Assembly (NCBI GenBank): GCA_910578795.1
Contig: CAJTSD010000010.1
Location: forward strand, 1-64,000
Direction: 5' to 3'
Source of the DNA: an uncultured Lachnospiraceae bacterium
GTDB taxonomy: Bacteria > Bacillota > Clostridia > Lachnospirales > Lachnospiraceae
DNA: 64,000 nt
Shown one piece after another: positions 43,355 to 50,266 of this stretch. Positions within the stretch are counted from its first letter, which is position 1. Each line of letters starts with the position of its first letter. The position numbers were made by a program, and so were the translations under genes. A model generated the notes under the pieces. It did not search any database. It was not told where the DNA came from and saw only the letters and a program-made list of their open reading frames with translations.

Positions 43355-43737
43355 TTCCTATCCTGTTGCTTTTTTAGTACGGATTTAATAAATTGTACAA
43401 CCGTTTTTTTATTGTCGTCGTTAAGTTCGGAATATGATTTTATAATATCCAAAATTATATCACGGAAAGAACTATCCACGCCATTCATTAGCAATTCTAT
43501 GTATTCTATACCATTTTCCTCCGACAAGTCATAAACTGGATCAATCCCATCACGCAGCCATTCTTCACGAACATTAAATTCACGACATATTGATCTAAAC
43601 ATTTGGTCGGTTACACTACGTTCGCCTTTTTCGATCCTAGAAATAGCAGTCTTTGTCACACCAACATGTTCCCCAAATTTATCAAGAGTTAAATCAAGTG
43701 ATTTTCGGAGTTGTTTAACTCTGTCATTAATAGTCAA
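43351..43737 (-). CDS. XRE/CI-type prophage repressor
   Basis: An N-terminal XRE helix-turn-helix, LDLTLDKFGEHVGVTKTAIS followed by RIEKGERSVTDQM, is followed by FNVREEWLRDG, the usual bridge of phage-type repressors. About 50 C-terminal helical residues follow, without a LexA-like protease domain, so induction is not by self-cleavage. I place the start at TTG 43737, eight bases after AGGAGG; a GTG at 43746 overlaps that site. It faces a control region with three related operators. Confidence 0.88.
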   Translation of the reverse strand: MTINDRVKQLRKSLDLTLDKFGEHVGVTKTAISRIEKGERSVTDQMFRSICREFNVREEWLRDGIDPVYDLSEENGIEYIELLMNGVDSSFRDIILDIIKSYSELNDDNKKTVVQFIKSVLKKQQDRN

Positions 43738-43794
43738 TTCAACCACCTCCTAGTGTATAGGATACCATGATAAATAAAAAAAGTAAATAAAAAT

Positions 43795-43862
43795 GTAACC
43801 AACGGCAACAAAAAAGTATTGACATAGTGACCGACGGTGATTATAATGTAACCAAAGACAAC
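43795..43862 (+). promoter_or_regulatory. Three-operator phage control region
   Basis: Three related 15-bp sites: O1 GTAACCAACGGCAAC (43795-43809), O2 GTGACCGACGGTGAT (43827-43841) and O3 GTAACCAAAGACAAC (43848-43862). The half-site is GTNNCC in inverted pairs. O2 fills the spacer of the rightward promoter and O3 lies just after its -10 box. Centre spacings of 32 and 21 bp are about three and two helical turns. Confidence 0.75.
43819..43847 (+). promoter_or_regulatory. Rightward early promoter (PR)
   Basis: TTGACA (43819-43824), 17 bp, TATAAT (43842-43847), a perfect consensus. It is covered by O2 and abutted by O3, so repressor binding would block it. Confidence 0.88.
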
Positions 43863-43888
43863 GCCAAAAGGGAAGGAGGATGTTAAAC

Positions 43889-44062
43889 ATGGCAGCAGTA
43901 ACAATGGAAAAACAAACAACACCAAAAGACGAGACAACCCTTGAAAGCATCAAGGAAAGCTTACTAAAACTTGATGAAACGTCCTTGCATGAAGTTTCGC
44001 AGGTAGTCAATTCGTTCTTAGTAGTTCAAAAAGTAAAAAGCGGATTGGAAAAGGTTGGATAA
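43889..44062 (+). CDS. First early protein, small Cro-position protein
   Basis: ATG 43889 lies 9 bases after AAGGAGG; the ATG at 43880 is too close to that site. The 57 residues are polar and helical (TLESIKESLLKLDETSLHEV then SQVVNSFLVVQK) with no HTH that I can recognise. It occupies the position of cro, first gene of the rightward transcript, but its identity is open. Confidence 0.6.
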   Translation: MAAVTMEKQTTPKDETTLESIKESLLKLDETSLHEVSQVVNSFLVVQKVKSGLEKVG

Positions 44063-44090
44063 AAAGCACAGCCGGCAAAAGCTCAAAACT

Positions 44091-44115
44091 AGTAGTGAAG
44101 TAGAAGGGAGGTGAG
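44091..44115 (+). repeat. Left leader repeat, copy A
   Basis: A 25-bp sequence beginning AGTAGTGAAG and ending GGGAGGTGAG is identical at 44091-44115 and 44764-44788. In both places it carries the ribosome site of a small rightward gene. Confidence 0.9.
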
Positions 44116-44119
44116 GGAG

Positions 44120-44314
44120 ATGAATCGGCAAAGAAAGAAGGCTGCTAAAGGACAGCCTAAATTCAAAATAACAAAAATGGTTGAAAATATAAGTGATTGG
44201 ATTAAGTGGAACACATCACCAATAGTAATCTTATCACTCACGGCACTTGTGATTAGTATTGTATCGGCTATTTTAACGACAGGTACACTAATACAATATT
44301 TGATAACACACTAA
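44120..44314 (+). CDS. Cassette A, rightward gene: small single-pass membrane protein
   Basis: ATG 44120 follows the repeated GGGAGG leader. The 64 residues are a basic N-terminus (NRQRKKAAKGQPKFKITK) and one membrane helix (PIVILSLTALVISIVSAIL). The last 47 bases overlap the convergent gene at 44268. Neither protein resembles the corresponding product of cassette B. Holin-like or membrane toxin roles are conceivable; nothing shows either. Confidence 0.55.
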   Translation: MNRQRKKAAKGQPKFKITKMVENISDWIKWNTSPIVILSLTALVISIVSAILTTGTLIQYLITH

Positions 44315-44645
44315 GCAGACTGACCAAGATAGCTGCAATTGAACTAAATTTTGCAAAACGGGCGTTTTTAAGAGCGTTTGAAGCGTAAAGGCTATTTAAA
44401 AATTCATATCCTGATATGGTAAGCCCAGGTTTTATTAAATGCTCAAAATGTGGTGTAGCACTTGCATCACGGTAGGCATCAATAAAATTAATATATCCCT
44501 TTTCATAGCATTGGTAAATAAATTCCTGTATTTCTACTTGTGAATATTCTTTAACGTCTAATTCATTTACATTAGTTATGCTAGGAATTTGCGTCAATAT
44601 TTTAATAGCCATTCCGGTAAAGTGGTCATAAGAAGATTTAGACAT
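44268..44645 (-). CDS. Cassette A, leftward gene: YjcQ-like winged-helix protein with C-terminal membrane helix
   Basis: The start at 44645 follows AAAGGAG. The 125 residues contain EIQEFIYQCYEKGYINFIDA and LTISGYEFL, reminiscent of the winged helix of YjcQ-like phage proteins. A C-terminal membrane helix follows (SIAAILVSLLSVLSNIVLVY). It is driven by its own leftward promoter (44700-44728) and converges on the small membrane protein gene, sharing 47 bases. Confidence 0.55.
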   Translation of the reverse strand: MSKSSYDHFTGMAIKILTQIPSITNVNELDVKEYSQVEIQEFIYQCYEKGYINFIDAYRDASATPHFEHLIKPGLTISGYEFLNSLYASNALKNARFAKFSSIAAILVSLLSVLSNIVLVYLSLK

Positions 44646-44659
44646 TACATTGAATTCTC

Positions 44660-44705
44660 CTTTCATATGTACTCGGCTGTTGGCGCAGCCTGTAAGAAAA
44701 GTATA
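44660..44705 (-). repeat. Right leader repeat, copy A
   Basis: A 46-bp stretch shares 40 positions with 45239-45284. It includes the leftward -10 box, the start of the transcript, a small hairpin (GGCTG...CAGCC) and CATATGAAAGG next to the ribosome site. Confidence 0.85.
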
Positions 44706-44728
44706 GGAGAAAAGTGAGAAAAGTTCAA
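44700..44728 (-). promoter_or_regulatory. Leftward promoter of cassette A
   Basis: On the minus strand: TTGAAC (44728-44723), 17 bp, TATACT (44705-44700). Confidence 0.65.
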
Positions 44729-44763
44729 TTAAAAATCCCGGTGCAGCAAAAGCAACCGGAACC

Positions 44764-44788
44764 AGTAGTGAAGTAGAAGGGAGGTGAG
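44764..44788 (+). repeat. Left leader repeat, copy B
   Basis: The second identical copy of the 25-bp leader, here carrying the ribosome site of the gene at 44797. Confidence 0.9.
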
Positions 44789-44796
44789 AGAAGACA

Positions 44797-45018
44797 GTGG
44801 AATATCCGAAAGAGCCTCAATTTTATCCTGATAAACAGCAAATTATTTTTACAGGAGATAAAAATAATAGTACGCTCCAAAGCATTGACGGTACTTTGAA
44901 GCGTATCGAAACTATTCTTCTCGATTTTCAGAAGAAAGAGTGTTATTCACCATTGAAGATTTTACAAGATGCAGTTGCGGTTTCACTTTCAGAGACGAAA
45001 GCAATTCAGGAGAAATGA
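44797..45018 (+). CDS. Cassette B, rightward gene: small soluble protein
   Basis: GTG 44797 lies about 10 bases after the repeated GGGAGGTG. The 73 residues are polar (FYPDKQQIIFTGDKNNSTLQ, then a helix SIDGTLKRIETILLDFQKKE). The last 107 bases overlap the convergent gene at 44912. No family recognised and no similarity to the cassette A product. Confidence 0.5.
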   Translation: MEYPKEPQFYPDKQQIIFTGDKNNSTLQSIDGTLKRIETILLDFQKKECYSPLKILQDAVAVSLSETKAIQEK

Positions 45019-45229
45019 TATTCATTTCAACAAGGGTATTTATTACAACTTGTGCGGAAATATTTGCAGATATACTCATGGATTGTAAAAACATATGTGC
45101 GTATACTTCTTGCTCTGTCATATCTTCTGTTGCACCTTTAAAAAGTTGTTCTTGAATAAGTTCTTTTGATAAATCGAAAGACTCGCCTATTTGTCGAGAA
45201 ATTAAGTTGTGCAATTCTTCTGTTGTCAT
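44912..45229 (-). CDS. Cassette B, leftward gene: small helical protein
   Basis: The start at 45229 follows AAAGGAAC. The 105 residues are mostly helical: LHNLISRQIGESFDLSKELI, then MTEQEVYAHMFLQSMSISAN, then ISAQVVINTLVEMNI. It has its own leftward promoter at 45279-45307 and the conserved leader. It is unlike the leftward product of cassette A. Function unknown. Confidence 0.55.
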   Translation of the reverse strand: MTTEELHNLISRQIGESFDLSKELIQEQLFKGATEDMTEQEVYAHMFLQSMSISANISAQVVINTLVEMNIISPELLSSLKVKPQLHLVKSSMVNNTLSSENREE

Positions 45230-45238
45230 CCCGTGTTC

Positions 45239-45284
45239 CTTTCATATGTACTCGACTGCTGCAACAGCCTGTAAGAACAGTATA
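45239..45284 (-). repeat. Right leader repeat, copy B
   Basis: The partner of 44660-44705 with six differences. Most differences fall within the small hairpin (here GCTG-ttg-CAGC), which stays able to pair. Confidence 0.85.
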
Positions 45285-45307
45285 AGGAAGATAACAGAAA
45301 AAGACAA
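45279..45307 (-). promoter_or_regulatory. Leftward promoter of cassette B
   Basis: On the minus strand: TTGTCT (45307-45302), 17 bp, TATACT (45284-45279). Confidence 0.6.
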
Positions 45308-45543
45308 CAGTTGTCTGAAAATACCGTGCGTAGAAATTGACGAAAAAGGATCGAATTTCCAAACGGAAAGTAGAAAACTATGAAAACTGAATTATAAGAA
45401 AGACAATGCGTCTTGTGCGTGGTGTGTTCCTCAACACATCACACTAACTCCCCTTAGCTAATATGTGATGCATCGTTACCGGTGCATCACGCACAGGGCG
45501 CATTTTATAAAAAAAACACTCGGCAGCAGAAAGGAGCGAAAAC
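45308..45543. other. Gene-free regulatory stretch with inverted repeats
   Basis: No gene is supported here. A hairpin TGTGTT-CCTC-AACACA lies at about 45423-45438, and GTGATGCA...TGCATCAC at 45465-45490. The ribosome site AAAGGAGCG of the next gene closes the stretch. It may hold an operator for the HTH protein at 45544. Confidence 0.5.
45465..45490 (+). repeat. Inverted repeat upstream of the HTH gene
   Basis: GTGATGCA (45465-45472) and TGCATCAC (45483-45490) are perfect 8-bp arms with a 10-bp spacer, centred about 65 bases before the next start. The size fits a dimeric repressor site. Confidence 0.6.
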
Positions 45544-45804
45544 ATGGTAAGAGGATTCAAACCGGAAGCAACACAGAGAAACGAAGATTTTGCCCGCATT
45601 GTAAGGACAAAATTAGTCGAGCATGAAATATCGCGTGATAAAATCATGAAGATTACGGGAATAGCTTCAACGACATTATCACACCGATTCTATTCCAAAA
45701 AAACAAGCCCGGAGCCGGACTTGATGACAGTAAAAGAACTGCGCGCGTACTGCAAGATATTGAAACTGTCTGATGAAGATATCCTGAATTTTATAAAGGG
45801 ATAA
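45544..45804 (+). CDS. HTH-type phage regulator
   Basis: The 86-residue protein contains a helix-turn-helix of XRE/Cro type: SRDKIMKITGIASTTLSHRF followed by a variable loop YSKKTSPEPD and MTVKELRAYCKILKLSDEDI. AAAGGAGCG lies nine bases before the ATG. An 8-bp inverted repeat upstream could be its operator. It probably controls the early genes to the right. Confidence 0.7.
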   Translation: MVRGFKPEATQRNEDFARIVRTKLVEHEISRDKIMKITGIASTTLSHRFYSKKTSPEPDLMTVKELRAYCKILKLSDEDILNFIKG

Positions 45805-45946
45805 GGCGGACGCATGGAAAATATTGACGGAAACATATATGAGACATACACGTGAAAATGCATAAAATACACAGCATTTTGGCACAGTGTTTTTATTTTT
45901 TGCCTTTTTCGCGGAAAAACAGGACAGAAAAGAGAGAAAGGAAGCA

Positions 45947-46360
45947 ATGAAAATGGCTAAAGAAACAAAGAAAACAGAGGAACTGACGGGCGTATGCCGG
46001 TACTGCTGCCAAACGCGGATCGTGAAAGGAAGCGCCGGCATGACGGACGAGCAGTTAACGGAAGCAGCGACGCTTTCATGTGGCTGCGAGGCTGCAGTTT
46101 ATTATCAGGAAAAAACTCGTCGTGAAAAGGCAGCAAAAAAACGTGTTGATGAACTGTTCGGCGAAGCGGCCAGCGGGTTTAATCAAGACGAGGCTGTCCT
46201 CAACTTCATGAAACAGGGAATAGACCTGATTAATGACGGGAAAATCAGGAATTTAACCCTGAACCTCAACAAAGGCCTGAAAAGTAAAATTGCAGTTATG
46301 ACAGATGACAAGATAAAAGTTTCACGGGAGGTAAAATCCGTAGTGGAGTTCAAGCAGTAG
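45947..46360 (+). CDS. Phage protein with Cys-rich motif
   Basis: ATG 45947 (site AAAGGA) gives 137 residues. CRYCCQ (C-x2-C-C) and LSCGCEAA lie about 30 residues apart and could bind zinc. The rest is helical, with AKKRVDELFGEAASGFNQDE and the closing DKIKVSREVKSVVEF. Proteins of this kind sit in the early region of Clostridia siphophages. Function unknown. Confidence 0.6.
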   Translation: MKMAKETKKTEELTGVCRYCCQTRIVKGSAGMTDEQLTEAATLSCGCEAAVYYQEKTRREKAAKKRVDELFGEAASGFNQDEAVLNFMKQGIDLINDGKIRNLTLNLNKGLKSKIAVMTDDKIKVSREVKSVVEFKQ

Positions 46361-46372
46361 GAGGTATGACGG

Positions 46373-46627
46373 ATGGAAAGCCGGATTTGCGACACAGATG
46401 AAGACCTGGAATATAAGAAAGCGATCAGGGAGTTTTACCAAATATACAATTCCCTGAAGAAAAAACGCGCGTTAAGGATGCATGGTCACTCTGACCTGAA
46501 AAGTGCCCTGATAGAGATATGGGAATACAAGAACAACGGGGAAATAAAGACCATATGCAGGGTAAAAGCTGAAAATTCGTTAGAGTGCCATAAGATAGCA
46601 GCGGATTTTTTGAAGAAGGAACAGTAA
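46373..46627 (+). CDS. Small phage protein of unknown function
   Basis: ATG 46373 follows GGAGG. The 84 residues are charged and helical at the start (CDTDEDLEYKKAIREFYQIY) and end in IKTICRVKAENSLECHKIAA. No motif recognised. It is the second gene of a tight early cluster. Confidence 0.6.
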   Translation: MESRICDTDEDLEYKKAIREFYQIYNSLKKKRALRMHGHSDLKSALIEIWEYKNNGEIKTICRVKAENSLECHKIAADFLKKEQ

Positions 46628-46656
46628 ACAGCGCTGAATATAAGGGCACAGCAGGG

Positions 46657-46755
46657 GTGACGGTACCGCAGTGGTTTGCTGATAAAGACACCGGCAGCAC
46701 AATGCTGACATTAATTAAAGCCGCAACGGCTTTGGAGCTTGTATATAAGTATTAA
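46657..46755 (+). CDS. Possible 32-residue small gene
   Basis: GTG 46657 opens a frame reading MTVPQWFADKDTGSTMLTLI then KAATALELVYKY before TAA. The ribosome site is poor (GCAGG). It fills the gap between two phage genes and has a plausible composition, but it may be chance. Confidence 0.3.
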   Translation: MTVPQWFADKDTGSTMLTLIKAATALELVYKY

Positions 46756-46808
46756 CGTTATGGACAAAGCAGCCAGGCAGAAAAAGTGAAAGAGGATCGT
46801 GAGGGCGG

Positions 46809-47738
46809 ATGATAAGAAAGAAAACAGTCCACCGTGAAAAAGGAACCATAAGACAGAAAATAATCCACTGTGGAAAAGGGACTAAAACAAGATACCGGGA
46901 GATCGACATCTACTACTACAAGAAGACTGTAAGGGGCAGGGGGGAACGGAAGAACAAAAGCAGGCCCGAACAGGAAAAGCTGAATGATAAAAATGCAAGG
47001 CGGTACATCAACCAGCTTGTGAAAGCAAATTTCTTTGAGAATGATTACCGCGTCGATCTGACGTATGATGATGAACATCTCCCAAGAAATGAACAGGAAG
47101 CAAACAAGCTGGTTAATAATTTCCTCAAGAAGATTAAAAGAGAGCGGGCAAAGCTTGGACTGGGACCATTAAGGTACATATGGATAAACGAAGGATTTGA
47201 CGGAGAGGGAAGACCGCACCACCATCTTCTGATTAACGGTGGACTAAGCAGAGACGCTATAGAAGGCATGTGGGTAAAAGGCAGGGGGAAGAATGCAAAA
47301 CAGATAGGGTACACATGTGCGGAGCGCCTCCACTTTAACAACGAAGGCATCGTCGGCCTTGTTAAATACATGACAAAGCAGGCACTTAAAGAAGAGAACA
47401 GGAAATCGGGAGCTACAGAAGGACAGCTCACCCTTGCGGATGCGTCGGATGGAGATATCACAATGGCGGACCTGCTGGGCGATGGTGTTCCGGGTGGGAA
47501 GAAACGCTGGAAGCAGTCCAAGAATTTAGTAAAGCCTCATGAAAGGACAAGGGACAGGGCATACAGCAATAAAGAGATACGGAAGGTCATAAGCTGCCCT
47601 CCCGACTGCGAGGACACCAAAAGGCTGTTCGAAAGCAGATACAAAGGGTACGCGCTTGACACATGCCGTTTCGAACATAATGAGGTAACCGGTTTATGGA
47701 GCATCTATTTAACCATGCACAGAAAAGAAGACGGATAG
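46809..47738 (+). CDS. HUH-endonuclease Rep-like replication protein
   Basis: The 309-residue protein has the order of motifs of rolling-circle Rep proteins: motif I VDLTYDDEHLP (about 78-88), motif II RPHHHLLINGG with the HUH histidines (about 136-146), and motif III VGLVKYMTKQ with a Tyr and Lys (about 185-195). The N-terminal 40 residues are basic, with an internal near-duplication (TVHREKGTIRQ / IIHCGKGTKTR). A perfect pair of DnaA boxes follows within 15 bases of the stop. It ends with TAG. Confidence 0.78.
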   Translation: MIRKKTVHREKGTIRQKIIHCGKGTKTRYREIDIYYYKKTVRGRGERKNKSRPEQEKLNDKNARRYINQLVKANFFENDYRVDLTYDDEHLPRNEQEANKLVNNFLKKIKRERAKLGLGPLRYIWINEGFDGEGRPHHHLLINGGLSRDAIEGMWVKGRGKNAKQIGYTCAERLHFNNEGIVGLVKYMTKQALKEENRKSGATEGQLTLADASDGDITMADLLGDGVPGGKKRWKQSKNLVKPHERTRDRAYSNKEIRKVISCPPDCEDTKRLFESRYKGYALDTCRFEHNEVTGLWSIYLTMHRKEDG

Positions 47739-47752
47739 AACAGAAAAACAGG

Positions 47753-47772
47753 TTATCCACATATGTGGATAA
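47753..47772 (+). promoter_or_regulatory. Head-to-head DnaA boxes, candidate phage origin
   Basis: TTATCCACA (47753-47761) and its inverse TGTGGATAA (47764-47772) are both perfect DnaA-box consensus and form one 20-bp palindrome. They stand directly after the Rep-like gene. A role as a hairpin nicking site for the HUH protein is also possible. Confidence 0.65.
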
Positions 47773-47829
47773 GTGCCCTGCGGTTAGTGTTCCACAAATC
47801 GGAAAGGGTTTCGAGGGAAGGTGAAAAAC

Positions 47830-48309
47830 ATGTTTAAAGTGAATGTATACATAGAGACGGATAAAAGCGGTGTAAAAAACCAGTACAGGGCATATGCCTC
47901 CATAGTCGAATTTATAACCAAAAACGGAGAACCCCTGACAAGGGAGGCGTACGGTGTTGAAAAAGCAACCGGGAACAGGATTATGCTGGTCGCACTCACT
48001 TCCGCACTGGGCATACTGACAAAGCCCTGTGAGGCAACCATATACATGGACTGCCCGTATGTTACCGAAACCATCCGCAAGGGCAGGATGTATGAATGGC
48101 TTTCCAACGGCTGGAAGACTATAAGAGGCGAGCCGATTGCAAACCGTGAAGAATGGGAGAAGGTCATAAAACTTACGGAAAGGCATAATATTGCTTTTGC
48201 CGCTGCAAAGAAACATTCCTACAGTGACAGGCTGCAGTACGATATCAGGAAACTCATGGGTCAGAACTGGCAGCAGGAGATAGGAGGTGAGGGATTTAAT
48301 GGGAATTAA
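47830..48309 (+). CDS. RNase H-like phage protein
   Basis: ATG 47830 is about nine bases after GGGAAGG; a GTG at 47821 is too close to it. The 159 residues resemble the RNase HI fold in order: a first strand pair (YRAYASIVEFIT), ALTSALGILTKPCEATIYMD, CPYVTETIRKG, MYEWLSNGWKT and IKLTERHNIAFAAAKKHSYS. The usual catalytic set (D, E, D, H/D) cannot be confirmed by eye. It may help remove primers during phage replication. Confidence 0.6.
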   Translation: MFKVNVYIETDKSGVKNQYRAYASIVEFITKNGEPLTREAYGVEKATGNRIMLVALTSALGILTKPCEATIYMDCPYVTETIRKGRMYEWLSNGWKTIRGEPIANREEWEKVIKLTERHNIAFAAAKKHSYSDRLQYDIRKLMGQNWQQEIGGEGFNGN

Positions 48310-48373
48310 GATGACAATATTGTTATCAGGATTTGAGGAATACCATAATCAGAAAGAGCAGGAAATGCCATGA
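48299..48373 (+). CDS. 24-residue leader-like small gene
   Basis: ATG 48299 follows TAGGAGGTGAGG at good spacing. The frame reads MGIKMTILLSGFEEYHNQKE then QEMP and its TGA overlaps the methylase ATG (ATGA, 48370-48373). The strong site suggests real translation and coupling to the methylase gene, which lacks its own clear ribosome site. Confidence 0.5.
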   Translation: MGIKMTILLSGFEEYHNQKEQEMP

Positions 48374-49212
48374 ATGCAATTGTAAAATATCCAGGAAGCA
48401 AATGGGCTTTAGCAAACTGGATTATAAGCCACTTCCCAAAGCATCACAGCTATTTGGAACCATTTTTCGGAAGTGGGGCCGTACTTTTTAATAAACCTCG
48501 GTCTAATATTGAGACAGTGAATGACTTGGATAATAATGTCGTAAATTTGTTTACTTGGATTAAAGATGATCCGGAAAGATTGGCGTATGAGATATATTAT
48601 ACACCATATGCGCGGCAGGTATATGAAGATGCTTACACAGCGGTACCAGGAAATAGTTTGGAGAAAGCAGTCAATTTTTGTATAAAACTCAATATGGGAC
48701 ATGGTTTTAGAACTAATGGGGAAAGAGTCGGATGGAAGAATGATATTCAAGGTAGAGAACGTGCCTATGCGTTACAGGGCTGGCATAATCTTCCTGATAA
48801 AATTATCCAGGCAGCAAAGCGGCTTCGGGAAGTACAGATTGAGAATAGACCGGCAATTGAAATTATAAGTCGATTTAATTTCGAAAGCGTGCTGATATAC
48901 TGCGATCCGCCATATATGCTTAAAACCCGGCATGGAAAACAATATAGGTACGAAATGAATGACAGTGATCATGAAGAACTGCTGAAAATTCTTTTAATGC
49001 ATAAAGGTCCAGTCTTGATAAGCGGATATGATACAGAGTTATACAAAGATATGCTTGACGGCTGGATAAGTGAGGAAAAAATAATATATACTCAATCGCG
49101 TTCTAAAAAGAAAGAAATCCTTTGGATGAACTTCGAACCGACTATACAGATGACGCTTACAGATATGCAAAGTGAAGGCAGCAGTTTTTTTGGCGGAAAG
49201 GAAAAATTATGA
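48370..49212 (+). CDS. DNA adenine methylase (D12 class)
   Basis: A 280-residue N6-adenine methyltransferase of the Dam/D12 type. The N-terminal KYPGSKWALANWI, motif I LEPFFGSGAVLFN, the NDLDNNVVNLF segment, and the catalytic CDPPYM are in the usual order. As a phage enzyme without a restriction partner it probably protects phage DNA or adjusts regulation. The target sequence is unknown. Its start is coupled to the small gene at 48299 and its stop to the ASCH gene. Confidence 0.9.
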   Translation: MNAIVKYPGSKWALANWIISHFPKHHSYLEPFFGSGAVLFNKPRSNIETVNDLDNNVVNLFTWIKDDPERLAYEIYYTPYARQVYEDAYTAVPGNSLEKAVNFCIKLNMGHGFRTNGERVGWKNDIQGRERAYALQGWHNLPDKIIQAAKRLREVQIENRPAIEIISRFNFESVLIYCDPPYMLKTRHGKQYRYEMNDSDHEELLKILLMHKGPVLISGYDTELYKDMLDGWISEEKIIYTQSRSKKKEILWMNFEPTIQMTLTDMQSEGSSFFGGKEKL

Positions 49213-49943
49213 TCAGAGTATTACCAATATTATTTAATACAGAAATGGTGAAAGCAGTAGAAAGGAAGGTGAATCCCAAAACAGCCACTAGAAGGGTTAT
49301 AAAAGGGTTTATACCTAATGATGCAGTTTGGGGATACACAATATTTACACCGGAAGGCTGCATATCATGCCGCGGAACATTCGCAGACGGATATGGAGAG
49401 AAATTCTTTAAACTTCCCTGTCAGCCAAAGGATATTCTGTATGTAAGAGAAAAATGGTGCAGGAATACAAATTTTGAAGAGTATTATTATGCAGCAAAAA
49501 GGAAACCGGGGGCCGATGCGCCATATGGATTAAAGTGGCGGCCTTCCATCCATATGCCAAAAGAAGCTGCCCGCATTTGGTTAAAGGTAACAGATGTGAG
49601 GCCGGAACGGCTGCAGGATATCACACATGTGGATATTATCATGGAAGGGGTTAAACCAGAGTATATTGATGCCGCCAGTGGAGAAAAAACAAGGAATGAT
49701 TTTTCTAAATTGTGGGATTCCACGATAAAAAAGTCAAAACTCGGGATATATGGCTGGAAAGCCAATCCCTGGGTGTGGGCAATAGAATTTGAACGCTGCG
49801 AAAAGCCTGAACCATGTATTCTGAAAGGAATAGGGTCGGCAGAGGATAAAAGACCCTGCATCGGTTACGGTGATGCGTGGGCCGACGAACCTTGTGAGAT
49901 GTGCAAAGGATGCAGACAATGCACAGGGAGAGAAGAAGATTAA
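49209..49943 (+). CDS. ASCH-like phage protein
   Basis: The 244 residues begin PILFNTEMVKAVERKVNPKT then ATRRVIKG, the opening of phage ASCH-superfamily proteins (PILF..MV.A...G.KT.TRR). CQPKDILYVREKW and IWLKVTDVRPERLQDITHVD fit the same family. The C-terminal tail is Cys-rich (CEMCKGCRQC) and may bind zinc. ASCH domains are thought to bind RNA or modified bases. The start overlaps the methylase stop by four bases. Confidence 0.75.
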   Translation: MIRVLPILFNTEMVKAVERKVNPKTATRRVIKGFIPNDAVWGYTIFTPEGCISCRGTFADGYGEKFFKLPCQPKDILYVREKWCRNTNFEEYYYAAKRKPGADAPYGLKWRPSIHMPKEAARIWLKVTDVRPERLQDITHVDIIMEGVKPEYIDAASGEKTRNDFSKLWDSTIKKSKLGIYGWKANPWVWAIEFERCEKPEPCILKGIGSAEDKRPCIGYGDAWADEPCEMCKGCRQCTGREED

Positions 49944-49987
49944 CACAATTACAATCAGGGCAGCAGTTTTGGAGAAAGGAAAAACAT

Positions 49988-50266
49988 ATGACATATAAAG
50001 AGCTGCCAATAGGGCAGAAAATAAAAATTAACGAACGTGAATTCGACGATAAAACCGGAAGAACGCGTACTGTAAAAAGACAGTACACAGTATCTGCAAA
50101 ATATCCGCACATGTGCATTGTGGAAAGCAGAAAAGGCAGCAGAAAAAGAGGCCTGTCACTCGGCGATTTGGTCATAAACGGAATAATCGAACAGAGGGCA
50201 GAACTTGAAGCGCTCCGGAAAGAACCGGTTTCAAGGACATTCAGGAAAGGAGAAGCACGGAAATGA
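49988..50266 (+). CDS. Small basic phage protein
   Basis: ATG 49988 follows GGAGAAAGG. The 92 residues start TYKELPIGQKIKINEREFDD, are beta-rich (QYTVSAKYPHMCIVESRKGS) and end strongly basic. Possible DNA or RNA binding. No family named. The next gene overlaps its stop by ATGA. Confidence 0.6.
   Translation: MTYKELPIGQKIKINEREFDDKTGRTRTVKRQYTVSAKYPHMCIVESRKGSRKRGLSLGDLVINGIIEQRAELEALRKEPVSRTFRKGEARK

Noticed and set aside
45814..45855. A 13-codon frame after the HTH gene
   Set aside because: It is very short with only a weak ribosome site, and chance is a sufficient explanation.
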